Positions 44,885 to 54,691 of a DNA stretch of 64,000 bases are shown one piece after another. Under the pieces are notes generated by a model. That model did not search any database. It worked only from the letters and a program-made list of their open reading frames with translations, and was not told the origin of the DNA. The position numbers and the translations under genes are program-made. This DNA comes from Comamonas terrigena NBRC 13299 (GTDB lineage Bacteria; Pseudomonadota; Gammaproteobacteria; Burkholderiales; Burkholderiaceae_C): positions 3,553,001 to 3,617,000 of the forward strand of contig NZ_AP019749.1 of NCBI RefSeq assembly GCF_006740045.1, written 5' to 3'. The stretch's first letter is position 1; each line of letters starts with the position of its first letter.

Positions 44885-46705
44885 ATGCAAGAGACGGATT
44901 GGGCACCTCCGGTCACCACCCCTCCGGCAGGCACGGCACCGCCCGCCGGGCCGTTTGCGCCGCGTTCGCAGCCGCCGGCCCAGCACGCCAAGGCGCCGGC
45001 CTCGCGCAAGCGCAGCCTGCGAACGCAGCTGGCCTGGGTGTTTGGCGGTCTGACGGCAGCCCTGGTGCTGATGCTGTCCTTCGCCTTTGGCGAGCTGCTC
45101 AAAAGCCGCATGCAGCGGGAAGCCGGCGCGGCCTTGCAGGTGGTGTCCAGCACCGCCGCCAAGCAGCTTTCCGATGCCTTGTTCGACCACAGCCGGCTGG
45201 TGCAGGCACTGGCCCACTCCCCCGACCTGTGGCGCAACGGCCTGACCTCCGCCGAGGTGAATGCCCTGTTCGCCCGCATCCGCCTGACCCGCCCCTACTG
45301 CGTCTGGGTGGGCGTTGCCGACCCCAAGGGCACGGTGGTGCATGCCACCGGCAACCAGTTGGTGGGCCGCAACATCAGCGACAACACCTGGTTCACCGCC
45401 GGGGCTTCCGGCCCTTATGTGTCCGACGTGGTGCCCGCCAAGCTGCTGGCGCCGCTGCTGCCCCCCAGCGCCTCGGGCGAGCCGCTGCGGCTGGTGGATT
45501 TCTCGGCCCCCATCCGGGTGGATGGGCAGCTGATCGGCGTGCTGGGCATGCACACCAGCTGGGACTGGGCGCGCGAGATGGTGCAGGAGCTGCTGCCCAC
45601 CTTCTCGCGCGAGGACCAGATCTCGCTGTTCATCTTCGACCGCCAGGGCAAGCTGATCTTTGCCCCCGGCGGCAAGCTGTCGCCTTTCATCGCCGTCGAC
45701 CAGACCCTGCCCCTGCGCCCGGAACAGCTGCAGGCGGACCACCGCCAGCCCCGCGTCCAGGCCAGCGTGGTGCGCTGGAACGACCAGAGCGACGATTTTC
45801 TGACCGCCGTGGCCCAGTTGCCCGCCCGCAATGCCCCCAGCGACCTGGGCTGGTACGTGGTGGCGCGCCAGCCGGTGGCCAGCGCCTACGCCGACGCCCA
45901 GCAGCAGATGCTGTACGTGATGGGAGCCGGTCTGCTGGCCGCCATCACGGCCACCTGGCTGGTGTGGTGGCTGGCCCGCCGCATGGTGCGCGAGCTCAAC
46001 ACCCTGGCCCAGACCGCCCGCCGCATCGACGCCGGGGAACGCCAGGTGCCCATTCCCGAGCTGCAGAGCAACCGCGAAGTCCAGCTGCTGTCACAGTCCT
46101 TCAACGCCATGACACAGCGTCTGCTGGCCGCGAACGAATCCATGGAGCATGAGGTGCAAATGCGTACGCAGGAACTGTATGACGCCAACCGCGAGCTGGA
46201 CCGCCAGGCCAGCACCGACCCCCTGACCGGCCTGCTCAACCGCCGCGGCTTCGATGCCCAGGTGCAGTTTGCGATGGCGCTGGCCCGCCGCAGCGGCCGC
46301 CCGCTGTGCCTGGCGACGCTGGATATCGACCATTTCAAGCAGGTCAACGACAACTACGGCCACGAAGTGGGCGATCTGGTGCTCAAAAGCGTGGCCAACC
46401 AGCTGCGCAGCCGGCTGCGCGATTCGGACGTGATCGCCCGCTTTGGGGGCGAGGAGTTTGTGGTGCTGCTGCCCGACACCCCGCCCGAAGCCGCCCAGCG
46501 CATTGCGCGCGAGATCCTGGCGGCCATCGAACAGCACCAGTGGCCGCTGGTGGGCCGGCTCACATTGAGCGCCGGCATCACTGCGCTGCGCCCCACGCTG
46601 CAGAACGGCACCGAAGACAACGACACCGCCTTGCTGCGCCGCAGCGACGATGCGCTCTACCAGTCCAAGAATGCCGGGCGCAACCTGGTGCACTACATCC
46701 CCTGA
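44885..46705 (+). CDS. Membrane diguanylate cyclase (Cache-HAMP-GGDEF)
   Basis: A ~606-residue sensor enzyme that should make cyclic di-GMP. Order: Pro-rich cytoplasmic lead, membrane segment (~45-68), periplasmic dCache sensor (~75-335; SGPYVSDVVPAK, LVDFSAPIR), second membrane segment (~342-362), HAMP (LNTLAQTARRIDAGERQVPIP), short coiled coil and GGDEF domain. The active site is GGEEF at 521-525, catalytically competent, and the RxxD inhibitory site RDSD is present nine residues upstream, indicating product inhibition. ATG at 44879 overlaps the reductase stop (ATGA), but AGGAG is better spaced for 44885. The coupling suggests that the Cache ligand may be an amino acid or its imine. Confidence 0.93.
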   Translation: MQETDWAPPVTTPPAGTAPPAGPFAPRSQPPAQHAKAPASRKRSLRTQLAWVFGGLTAALVLMLSFAFGELLKSRMQREAGAALQVVSSTAAKQLSDALFDHSRLVQALAHSPDLWRNGLTSAEVNALFARIRLTRPYCVWVGVADPKGTVVHATGNQLVGRNISDNTWFTAGASGPYVSDVVPAKLLAPLLPPSASGEPLRLVDFSAPIRVDGQLIGVLGMHTSWDWAREMVQELLPTFSREDQISLFIFDRQGKLIFAPGGKLSPFIAVDQTLPLRPEQLQADHRQPRVQASVVRWNDQSDDFLTAVAQLPARNAPSDLGWYVVARQPVASAYADAQQQMLYVMGAGLLAAITATWLVWWLARRMVRELNTLAQTARRIDAGERQVPIPELQSNREVQLLSQSFNAMTQRLLAANESMEHEVQMRTQELYDANRELDRQASTDPLTGLLNRRGFDAQVQFAMALARRSGRPLCLATLDIDHFKQVNDNYGHEVGDLVLKSVANQLRSRLRDSDVIARFGGEEFVVLLPDTPPEAAQRIAREILAAIEQHQWPLVGRLTLSAGITALRPTLQNGTEDNDTALLRRSDDALYQSKNAGRNLVHYIP

Positions 46706-46753
46706 TACGGACCCGAGTCACCCCGCTGCACGCACCGCAGCATTCCCCCAAAT

Positions 46754-46783
46754 AAAAAAAGCGCGGAGGTCCGCGCTTTTTTT
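46754..46783. terminator. Bidirectional intrinsic terminator
   Basis: GCGCGGA / TCCGCGC stem with A7 before and T7 after. It separates the GGDEF gene (plus) from dcd (minus), whose stops converge here. Confidence 0.92.
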
Positions 46784-46807
46784 ATGGGAGGGGCAGCAGC
46801 CGCTGCG

Positions 46808-47374
<567 letters not shown>

Positions 47375-47438
47375 TGGGAAAATCCTGTTCGCTTGTTTTT
47401 TGATAGCGCCATGCGGCTATACAACCAGCGCAATTGCG

Positions 47439-48731
47439 CTATTTTGCTTGAGAAACAATGGTTTGCTCAATCAGGCGGTCATCACCCAGCACGATCATGG
47501 CAAACAGCAGCTCGTCCAGCGTCTCGGCCTGGGCCGTCTTGCGCGCCAGCAGCGGTGTGCAGGCCGGGTTGAGGACCACAAAGTCCGCCTCGCAGCCCGG
47601 CTGCAGATTGCCGATCACCCCGCCCAGGCCCAGCGCCTGCGCGGCACCGGCCGTGTGCTGCCACCACAGGGCACCGGGCTTGAGGCTGAAGCCCTGCTTG
47701 GCATGGCCTTCGCGCCCCACCACATAGGCCGCCTGCATGGTGCGAAACGGTGAAAAGCTCATGCCGCCGCCCACATCGCTGGCCAGGCCGTAGCGAAAAT
47801 CCGCCGCATCGGCCTTCTGGTAGTCGAAGTAACCGCTGGACAGGAACAAATTGCTGGTGGGGCTGATGGCCGCCGCCGTGTGCTTTTCGCGCAGCAGCGC
47901 GCGGTCTTCGTCGTCCAGCCAGATGCAGTGGGCGTAGACCGCGCGTTCGCGCATCAGGCCGAAGTCGTCGTACACCCCCAGGTAGCTGCGCGCGGCAGGA
48001 AAGAGCTCGCGCACCCAACGGATCTCGTCCAGGTTCTCGGACACATGGGACTGGATCCACACATCGCGGTATCGGGCCGCCAGCTCCCCTGCGCCCCGCA
48101 GCTGGGCGGGCGTGCTGGTGGGGGCGAAGCGCGGGGTAATGGCATAGCCCAGCCGGTCCACGCCATGCCAGCGCTGGATCAGCGTTTCGGTATCGATCAG
48201 CCCCTGCTCGGTATCGTCGCGCACGCCGTCCGGGCTGTGACGGTCCTGCAGCACCTTGCCGGCAATCATGCGCATGCCGCGCTGCTGTGCGGCGGTCATG
48301 ATGGCATCCACCGAGTTGGGGTGGGAGGTGGCAAACGTCAGCGCCGTGGTCACGCCGTTGCGCAGCAGCTCGTCCAGAAAGAATTCCGCCACGCCGTCGG
48401 CATAGGCGCGGTCGTGAAAACGCGCCTCGTGGGGAAAGGTGTAATGTTCCAGCCAGGGCAGCAGACCATCGGCCGGGGCGCCGATCACATCGGTCTGCGG
48501 GTAGTGGATGTGCATGTCCACAAAGCCCGGGGCGATCAGCCGGCCGGGCAGATGCTGCACCTGCGCGCCGGCTTGCTGGGTGTACTGCGCCTGCAGTGCC
48601 TGCCAGCTGCCGGCAGCCACCACACGTTCCTGCCCCTGGGCATCGGGGGCGGTGGCCAGCAGGCCATCGCTGTCGTACAAGGGGCTGCCGTCGGGGGCAA
48701 AGCGGAGCAAGGCGCTGCGGTAGATCTTCAT
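47439..48731 (-). CDS. guaD: Guanine deaminase
   Basis: Amidohydrolase that converts guanine to xanthine and ammonia. The 430-residue protein has the metal motif HIHYPQTDVIG (H74, H76), the substrate loop TSHPNSVDAIMTAA, HVSENLDEIRWVRELFP, AHCIWLDDEDRALL and SPTSNLFLSSG (zinc/substrate contacts), then ASDVGGGMSFSPFRTMQAAY. These are diagnostic for the GuaD family rather than for other aminohydrolases. The ATG chosen begins MKIYRSALLR. It is directly downstream of the orphan BMP receptor gene, which fits purine-base uptake and use. Confidence 0.94.
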   Translation of the reverse strand: MKIYRSALLRFAPDGSPLYDSDGLLATAPDAQGQERVVAAGSWQALQAQYTQQAGAQVQHLPGRLIAPGFVDMHIHYPQTDVIGAPADGLLPWLEHYTFPHEARFHDRAYADGVAEFFLDELLRNGVTTALTFATSHPNSVDAIMTAAQQRGMRMIAGKVLQDRHSPDGVRDDTEQGLIDTETLIQRWHGVDRLGYAITPRFAPTSTPAQLRGAGELAARYRDVWIQSHVSENLDEIRWVRELFPAARSYLGVYDDFGLMRERAVYAHCIWLDDEDRALLREKHTAAAISPTSNLFLSSGYFDYQKADAADFRYGLASDVGGGMSFSPFRTMQAAYVVGREGHAKQGFSLKPGALWWQHTAGAAQALGLGGVIGNLQPGCEADFVVLNPACTPLLARKTAQAETLDELLFAMIVLGDDRLIEQTIVSQAK

Positions 48732-48967
48732 AGGCTGGGAGCTTAACGGGCTCCCGCCGCCCTGTGCAGCGGGTCGCCCATCACCACACCGGAGCCTGTG
48801 GTGCACACGCAGCAATCCGTGCAGGTCCCATCAGCCATGCCGACCCTGCTGCGCACGCCGCACACGCTCCGGTTTGGGAGTGGCTCCAAGCATATGCCAT
48901 GCCTGCTGGCAGGCCGTCACCCCGCGCCCCCTGCGATGGCAGGGCCTGCGGTGCGGGGCAGCAGGGC

Positions 48968-50098
48968 TCAGCGCGGCAGCTGTCCGACCACGCCTTCGGC
49001 CAGCCAGTTCATCTGCAGAATGTCCGCGTCCGGCAGCGTGCTGCCGGCCGGAATGCGCACCTGGCCCAGGTTGTCGCGAATGGGCGCGGCACCGGCGCGG
49101 AAGGCATGCAGCTTGCCGTGGGCCATTTCGTCCTGGCGCTGCTGCACTTCCATGCGCACGTCCTTGGGCACGCGCGGACCGAAGCTGTCCACGCGGATCA
49201 TGCCTTCGCGCACACCGCCCCAGGTGTCCTGGCTTTTCCATTCGCCCTTCTGCAGGGCACGCACGCGGGCCGTGTCGTAGCCGCCCCACTGGTGGGTCAC
49301 GGCCAGCAACTGGGCCTGGGGCCCGGCCTTGCGCATGTCGCTGTGGAAAGCGATGGCCATCTTGCCGCGCTCCTGGGCGGCGCCCATCACCGCGGTCGAT
49401 GCCACCTGGAAGGACAGCACATCGGCGCCTTCGTTCATCAGTGCCATGGCGGCTTCACGCTCGCGTGGTGGGTCGAACCAGGCATTGAGCCACACCACCT
49501 TGACCTGGGCCTTGGGGTTGACGCTGCGCATGCCCAGCACAAAGGCGTTGATGCCCTGGATCACTTCGGGAATGGGGAAGCCCGCCACAAAGCCAGCCAC
49601 GCCGGTCTGGCTCAGGCGCGCCGCGGCAATGCCCGACAGATAGCGCCCTTCGTAATAGCGCGCATTGGCCGTGGCCACATTGGCTGCACGCTGGTAGCCG
49701 GTGATGGATTCGAACTTCACCTGCGGGAAGTCGCGCGCCACGCGCATCGTGGGCTCCATATAGCCGAAGCTGGTGGTGAAGATGATGTCGTTGCCATTGG
49801 CCGCCAGATCGCGGATGACACGCTCGGCATCCGGGCCCTCTGCCACATCGGCCACCACCGTGGTCTGCACCTGGTCGCCCAGTTGGGTCTGCAGCTGGCG
49901 GCGGCCAGCGTCGTGCTGGGTGGTCCAGCCGGCATCCAGCACGGGCGTCACATAGACAAAGGCGGCCTTGACCGGGCGTTGCAGCGGCACCGCCTTGGCA
50001 GGCGCGCTGGCAGTGGAAGCGGGGTTCGGGGGGGATGCAGCCCAGACAGGGGCCAAACAGCAAGCGGCCGCGAGTGCGGCTGCGAGGTTTTTATACAT
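48968..50098 (-). CDS. BMP-family (PnrA-like) substrate-binding protein, orphan copy
   Basis: A 376-residue periplasmic receptor of the basic membrane protein/PnrA family, which binds nucleosides or purine bases. A signal peptide (MYKNLAAALAAACCLAPVWA) is followed by a mature start KAAFVYVTPVLDAGWTTQHD, then GFPIPEVIQGINAFVLGMRS and VVWLNAWFDPPREREAAMALMNEGADV. No good lipobox is seen, unlike the two BMP lipoproteins at 53-56 kb, and the ligand-facing segment differs (LNAWFD versus VNEWFS), suggesting another ligand. It has a strong AGAGGA site. No permease genes adjoin; guaD follows on the same strand. Confidence 0.9.
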   Translation of the reverse strand: MYKNLAAALAAACCLAPVWAASPPNPASTASAPAKAVPLQRPVKAAFVYVTPVLDAGWTTQHDAGRRQLQTQLGDQVQTTVVADVAEGPDAERVIRDLAANGNDIIFTTSFGYMEPTMRVARDFPQVKFESITGYQRAANVATANARYYEGRYLSGIAAARLSQTGVAGFVAGFPIPEVIQGINAFVLGMRSVNPKAQVKVVWLNAWFDPPREREAAMALMNEGADVLSFQVASTAVMGAAQERGKMAIAFHSDMRKAGPQAQLLAVTHQWGGYDTARVRALQKGEWKSQDTWGGVREGMIRVDSFGPRVPKDVRMEVQQRQDEMAHGKLHAFRAGAAPIRDNLGQVRIPAGSTLPDADILQMNWLAEGVVGQLPR

Positions 50099-50357
50099 GG
50101 TAGTCCTCTACATGGCCCGGAGTTGAAAACGCCAGCCGGTGGGGCAGTCCAGCGGGCGAAGGCGCGGATTGTAGGCCCAATCGCCCAAGCCTTGCCGCAG
50201 CACAGCTATTGCCCGAAGCAGGCGCTTGGCAAGCCCGGTTCACCCCGATGGTGCAATGCACCACTCATGCGTAGCATGGGGCGCATAGACCGCAGCGCAC
50301 ACTGGCCTGCACCGGTGCCGCGCGGCGCCCCGCTGTCATGTCTTCGGAGACGGTTCC

Positions 50358-50813
50358 ATGCCCATGTTTGTCGACACCTCCCCGCCCGGCCAATGCATCT
50401 TCTGCAAGCTGGTGGCGGGCGAGATTCCCGCAGCCACCATCTATGAGGACGCGCTGACCATTGCCTTCATGGACATCGGCCAGGTCAACCCTGGCCATGT
50501 GCTTGTGGCCACCAAGCGCCACGCGGTCACCTTGCTGGAGCTGACGCCCGCCGAATGCGCCGCCGTGATGCAGACCGCCCAGCGCGTCGCCCAGGCGGCC
50601 GAGCAGGCCTTCGGGCCGGACGGCATCACCCTGTTCCAGGCCAATGGCGCGGCCGGAGGGCAGACGGTGTTCCACTTCCACCTGCACATGCTGCCGCGCC
50701 ATGTGGACGACGGCATGCACCTGACCTGGCCGCGCAAGGAGCCCGGCATGGCCGTGCTGCAGGCCTATGCCGATAAGCTGCGCACGGCCTTGGCGGCGCA
50801 GAAGACGAACTGA
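50358..50813 (+). CDS. HIT family protein (HINT-like)
   Basis: A 151-residue histidine-triad nucleotide hydrolase or transferase. CIFCKLVAGEIPAATIYED near residues 13-31 is the zinc/loop start; the triad is HFHLHMLPR with H106, H108 and H110. HINT-like proteins cleave adenosine phosphoramidates such as AMP-lysine. It is the only plus-strand gene inside the 46.8-60.5 kb purine region and so may not belong to it. Full length. Confidence 0.94.
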   Translation: MPMFVDTSPPGQCIFCKLVAGEIPAATIYEDALTIAFMDIGQVNPGHVLVATKRHAVTLLELTPAECAAVMQTAQRVAQAAEQAFGPDGITLFQANGAAGGQTVFHFHLHMLPRHVDDGMHLTWPRKEPGMAVLQAYADKLRTALAAQKTN

Positions 50814-50911
50814 TCACACGGGGGACCGACCGCCCCCGGTCCTGCCGGCAGGCACCCGCAGCGGCGGCTGGGGCCGCCCGCCGCAAGCGCTGCGCAGCGC
50901 CTCAGAGGCGG

Positions 50912-51970
<1,059 letters not shown>

Positions 51971-52163
51971 CTATGGCGCTGCGCGCCGCTCTCAGACTGC
52001 GAATATGGCACGCCCAGGCCCAGGTGCAAGAACCGTGCGCAAAAAACCGTACGCCATCGCCGCCTGTACGCCACCGGGCCATGCCCGGGAGCCGCCCTGT
52101 ATCCTGGCCTTCACTCCCCCGGAATGGCACAGGCCGCGATAGCGGCCCGGGACCTGGTGGAGG

Positions 52164-53147
52164 TCAGCACACGCCAAAACTGACGCCACTGGCTTTCAGA
52201 TAGCGGCGGTAGGCGGACGACATGCGGTCGGCAGCCGAATGCAGCTCGGCGCGCGGGTCCAGCGGCAGCGGCTTGGGCAGTTGCGACTCCAGCACCGGCT
52301 GGTCCTGCGTGAAGATGGTGTGCTGGAACTGCTGCAACTGGGCGTCGGTGGACTCGAAGTCGGCCACCGCCAGGCGGAACCAGACGCGGCTGGTGTCCGG
52401 CGTGACCGGGCAGATGAACAGGCCGATGGCTTCGTGCCAGCCCTGCTTGCTGCTGCCCTCTTCCGGGATCTTGGTCAGCAGCGCGGTGTAGGGTGCCGTC
52501 ACTTCATAGGTGTATTCCACTTCGGCAGGCTTGGTGGAATGCAGGTTCGACTGGGGCTGCACGGCCTTGCAGCCGGTGGCCTTGACGCCGGTGGGCGTGG
52601 GTTCCACCTGGTAAGGCGCCATGGCCGTGGCATCGCGGCTGCCCAGCCAGCCTTCATGCACAAAGCCGAAGTGCGACATGTCCAGGAAGTTCTCGATGAT
52701 GCGTGGTGCGCTGGCTGCCACGTCGTACGGGCCGCAGTTGAGCTTGCGCAGCTGGTCGTTGGCCTCCGCCTCGAACACCGGCAGTGGCACGTCGGCGCCT
52801 TCCGGTGCTTGCAGCTGCACCCAGACCAGGCCATAGGCTTCCTGCACGTTGAAGGACTTGACGCAGTGCTGCGGTGGCGGCGTGAAACCGGGCACCGCCG
52901 GCACCTTCACGCACTGACCGTTGTCTGCGAACTGCCAGCCATGGTAGGGGCACTCCAGATTGCCTTCGTTGACCCGGCCCAGCGACAGGCGTGCGCCGCG
53001 GTGCGGGCAGCGGTCGACAAAGGCCTGGGCGCGACCGCTGGTGTCGCGCCAGAGCACCAGGTCTTGCTCCAGCAGCCGCACGGCCAGGGGAGCATCAATC
53101 ACATCGTGGGAGAGGGCAAGCGGGTGCCACTGGCTTTTTTCCATCAT
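52164..53147 (-). CDS. Rieske non-heme iron oxygenase, oxygenase component
   Basis: A 327-residue oxygenase alpha subunit. The Rieske centre is C47-P-H49 and C66-x2-H69 (CPHRGARLSLG, CPYHGWQF). The mononuclear iron ligands are H159 and H164 in NFLDMSHFGFVHEG, with the third-ligand aspartate probably in FTQDQPVLESQLP. This three-part plan with a C-terminal RMSSAYRRYL is that of the single-component-type monooxygenases (VanA, dicamba O-demethylase, NdmA/NdmB N-demethylases) and of HpxD, a purine-ring oxidase of Klebsiella. Its place between an adenine deaminase gene and BMP receptor genes favours a purine substrate. No reductase adjoins. No good ribosome site; a terminator stem-loop ends 16 nt upstream of the ATG. 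Confidence 0.9.
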   Translation of the reverse strand: MMEKSQWHPLALSHDVIDAPLAVRLLEQDLVLWRDTSGRAQAFVDRCPHRGARLSLGRVNEGNLECPYHGWQFADNGQCVKVPAVPGFTPPPQHCVKSFNVQEAYGLVWVQLQAPEGADVPLPVFEAEANDQLRKLNCGPYDVAASAPRIIENFLDMSHFGFVHEGWLGSRDATAMAPYQVEPTPTGVKATGCKAVQPQSNLHSTKPAEVEYTYEVTAPYTALLTKIPEEGSSKQGWHEAIGLFICPVTPDTSRVWFRLAVADFESTDAQLQQFQHTIFTQDQPVLESQLPKPLPLDPRAELHSAADRMSSAYRRYLKASGVSFGVC

Positions 53148-53163
53148 GGGGCGCGATCATTCC

Positions 53164-53193
53164 AAACAAAAAGGCTGCCCGGAGGGCAGCCTT
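53164..53193 (-). terminator. Intrinsic terminator between BMP gene 2 and the Rieske gene
   Basis: On the minus strand GGCTGCCC-TCC-GGGCAGCC is followed by TTTTTG. It lies 61 bp after the BMP stop and ends ~16 nt before the Rieske ATG. Confidence 0.88.
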
Positions 53194-53253
53194 TGCATAA
53201 CCGAGCAGTATTGACGGGCTTGATACCCGTCATAACGCCAGGCGTATACCGCC

Positions 53254-54402
53254 TTACTTGGCGCCGGGCACCTTGCCTTCCACGCCCTTGACGTAGAAGT
53301 TGACGCCTTGCAGGAAAGCGTCGTCGGCGGCCTTGTCGGCTGCCAGCACTTCCTTGCCGTCGTTGGAGGCGATCGGGCCCTTCCAGATCACGTACGTGCC
53401 TTCCTTCAGGCCCTTCTTGACCTCTTCCACCTTGGCCTTGGCTTCGGCAGGCACGTCTTCGGCGATGGACACCAGATCGATGGCGCCTTCCTTCACTCCC
53501 CACCAGCTGCTGCCCGTGGCCCAGGTGTTGTTCAGCACATCGTTGACGGCCTTGGAGTAGTAAGGCGCCCAGTTGATGATGGACGAACCCAGGTGGGCCT
53601 TGGGACCGTAGGCGGTCATGTCCGAATCCCAGCCGAAGGCACGGATGCCCTTTTCTTCGGCGGTCTTCAGCACGGCAGGCGAATCGGTGTTCTGGAACAG
53701 GATGTCGGCGCCGCCGTTGATCAGGCTGGTGGCAGCTTCGGTTTCCTTGGGAGGGCTGAACCATTCATTGACCCAGACCACCTTGGTCTTGACCTTGGGG
53801 TTCACGCTCTGCGCGCCCAGCGTGAAGCTGTTGATGTTGCGGATCACTTCGGGGATGGGCACCGAGCCCACGATGCCCAGGGTGTTGGACTTGGTCATCG
53901 AGCCGGCGATGATGCCGGCCAGGTAGGCGCCTTCGTAGGTGCGGCTGTCATAGGTGCGCACGTTCTCGGCGGTCTTGTAGCCGGTGGCGTGTTCCCACTT
54001 CACGTCCTTGAAGTCGCCGGCCAGCTTCTGGATGCTGTCCATGTAGCCGAAGGTGGTGCCGAAGACCACCTTGTTGCCCTGGGAAGCCAGGTCGCGCAGC
54101 ACGCGCTCGGCGTCCGGACCTTCGGGCACGCTTTCCACGAAGGAGGTCTGGATCTTGTCGCCAAACTCGGCTTCCAGCTTCTTGCGGGCCTGGTCGTGCG
54201 CGAACGTCCAGCCGCCGTCACCCACCGGGCCGACGTAGGCGAAACCGATCTTCAGCGGCTCGGCCTTGGCGGCAGGTGCGGGTTCGGCTGCGGGAGCGGC
54301 CGGTGCCGGCTCTTCCTTCTTGCCGCAGCCAGCCAACACGGCCGCTGCCACAGCGGACATGGCCGCCATCTTGAACAAAGAGCGTTTCTTCAGGTCTGTC
54401 AT
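53254..54402 (-). CDS. BMP-family lipoprotein receptor (PnrA-like), copy 2
   Basis: A 382-residue BMP/PnrA-type substrate-binding lipoprotein. Signal peptide with lipobox LAGC (C26), then an Ala/Pro/Glu-rich linker and KIGFAYVGPVGDGGWTFAHD. Ligand region includes GTTFGYMDSIQKL, GSVPIPEVIRNINSFTLGA and VVWVNEWFSPPKETEAATSL. AAGGAA lies 7 bases before the ATG. It is a tandem paralogue of the receptor at 54692 and lies downstream of the same ABC operon with its own terminator on each side, so the two receptors may share one permease with different ligands. Confidence 0.93.
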   Translation of the reverse strand: MTDLKKRSLFKMAAMSAVAAAVLAGCGKKEEPAPAAPAAEPAPAAKAEPLKIGFAYVGPVGDGGWTFAHDQARKKLEAEFGDKIQTSFVESVPEGPDAERVLRDLASQGNKVVFGTTFGYMDSIQKLAGDFKDVKWEHATGYKTAENVRTYDSRTYEGAYLAGIIAGSMTKSNTLGIVGSVPIPEVIRNINSFTLGAQSVNPKVKTKVVWVNEWFSPPKETEAATSLINGGADILFQNTDSPAVLKTAEEKGIRAFGWDSDMTAYGPKAHLGSSIINWAPYYSKAVNDVLNNTWATGSSWWGVKEGAIDLVSIAEDVPAEAKAKVEEVKKGLKEGTYVIWKGPIASNDGKEVLAADKAADDAFLQGVNFYVKGVEGKVPGAK

Positions 54403-54642
54403 GAATATTCCTTCTGGAGGAAAAAAGAGGTGATTTGCGACACGCACGCACAGTGCCCGTGCCGGTCGGCGGGGTGCACTATGTTTGCACAGTTCCGGCG
54501 CAGATTCTGCCTGCGATCCATCGCCTTGCCGCACTGTGCCTGTGGCACAACGCTGCAGGCGACGTTCGTCCGGCGGGCATGTTACACATGCAAAAACCGC
54601 ACCATGGCGCGGTGCCGGGCGGCGGCGACCGCGCACCGCATG

Positions 54643-54667
54643 CAAAAGGCCTCCCGAAGGAGGCCTG
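54643..54667 (-). terminator. Intrinsic terminator after BMP gene 1
   Basis: On the minus strand GGCCTCC-TTCG-GGAGGCC, a stable UUCG tetraloop stem, followed by TTTT. It lies 25 bp beyond the stop. Confidence 0.9.
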
Positions 54668-54691
54668 CATCAGGGGCTTGCGGGCCCGTGC

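Noticed and set aside
50814..50911. GC-rich short inverted repeats between the HIT and adenine deaminase genes
   Set aside because: Stems are short and irregular with no T-run, so I could not support a terminator or repeat family.
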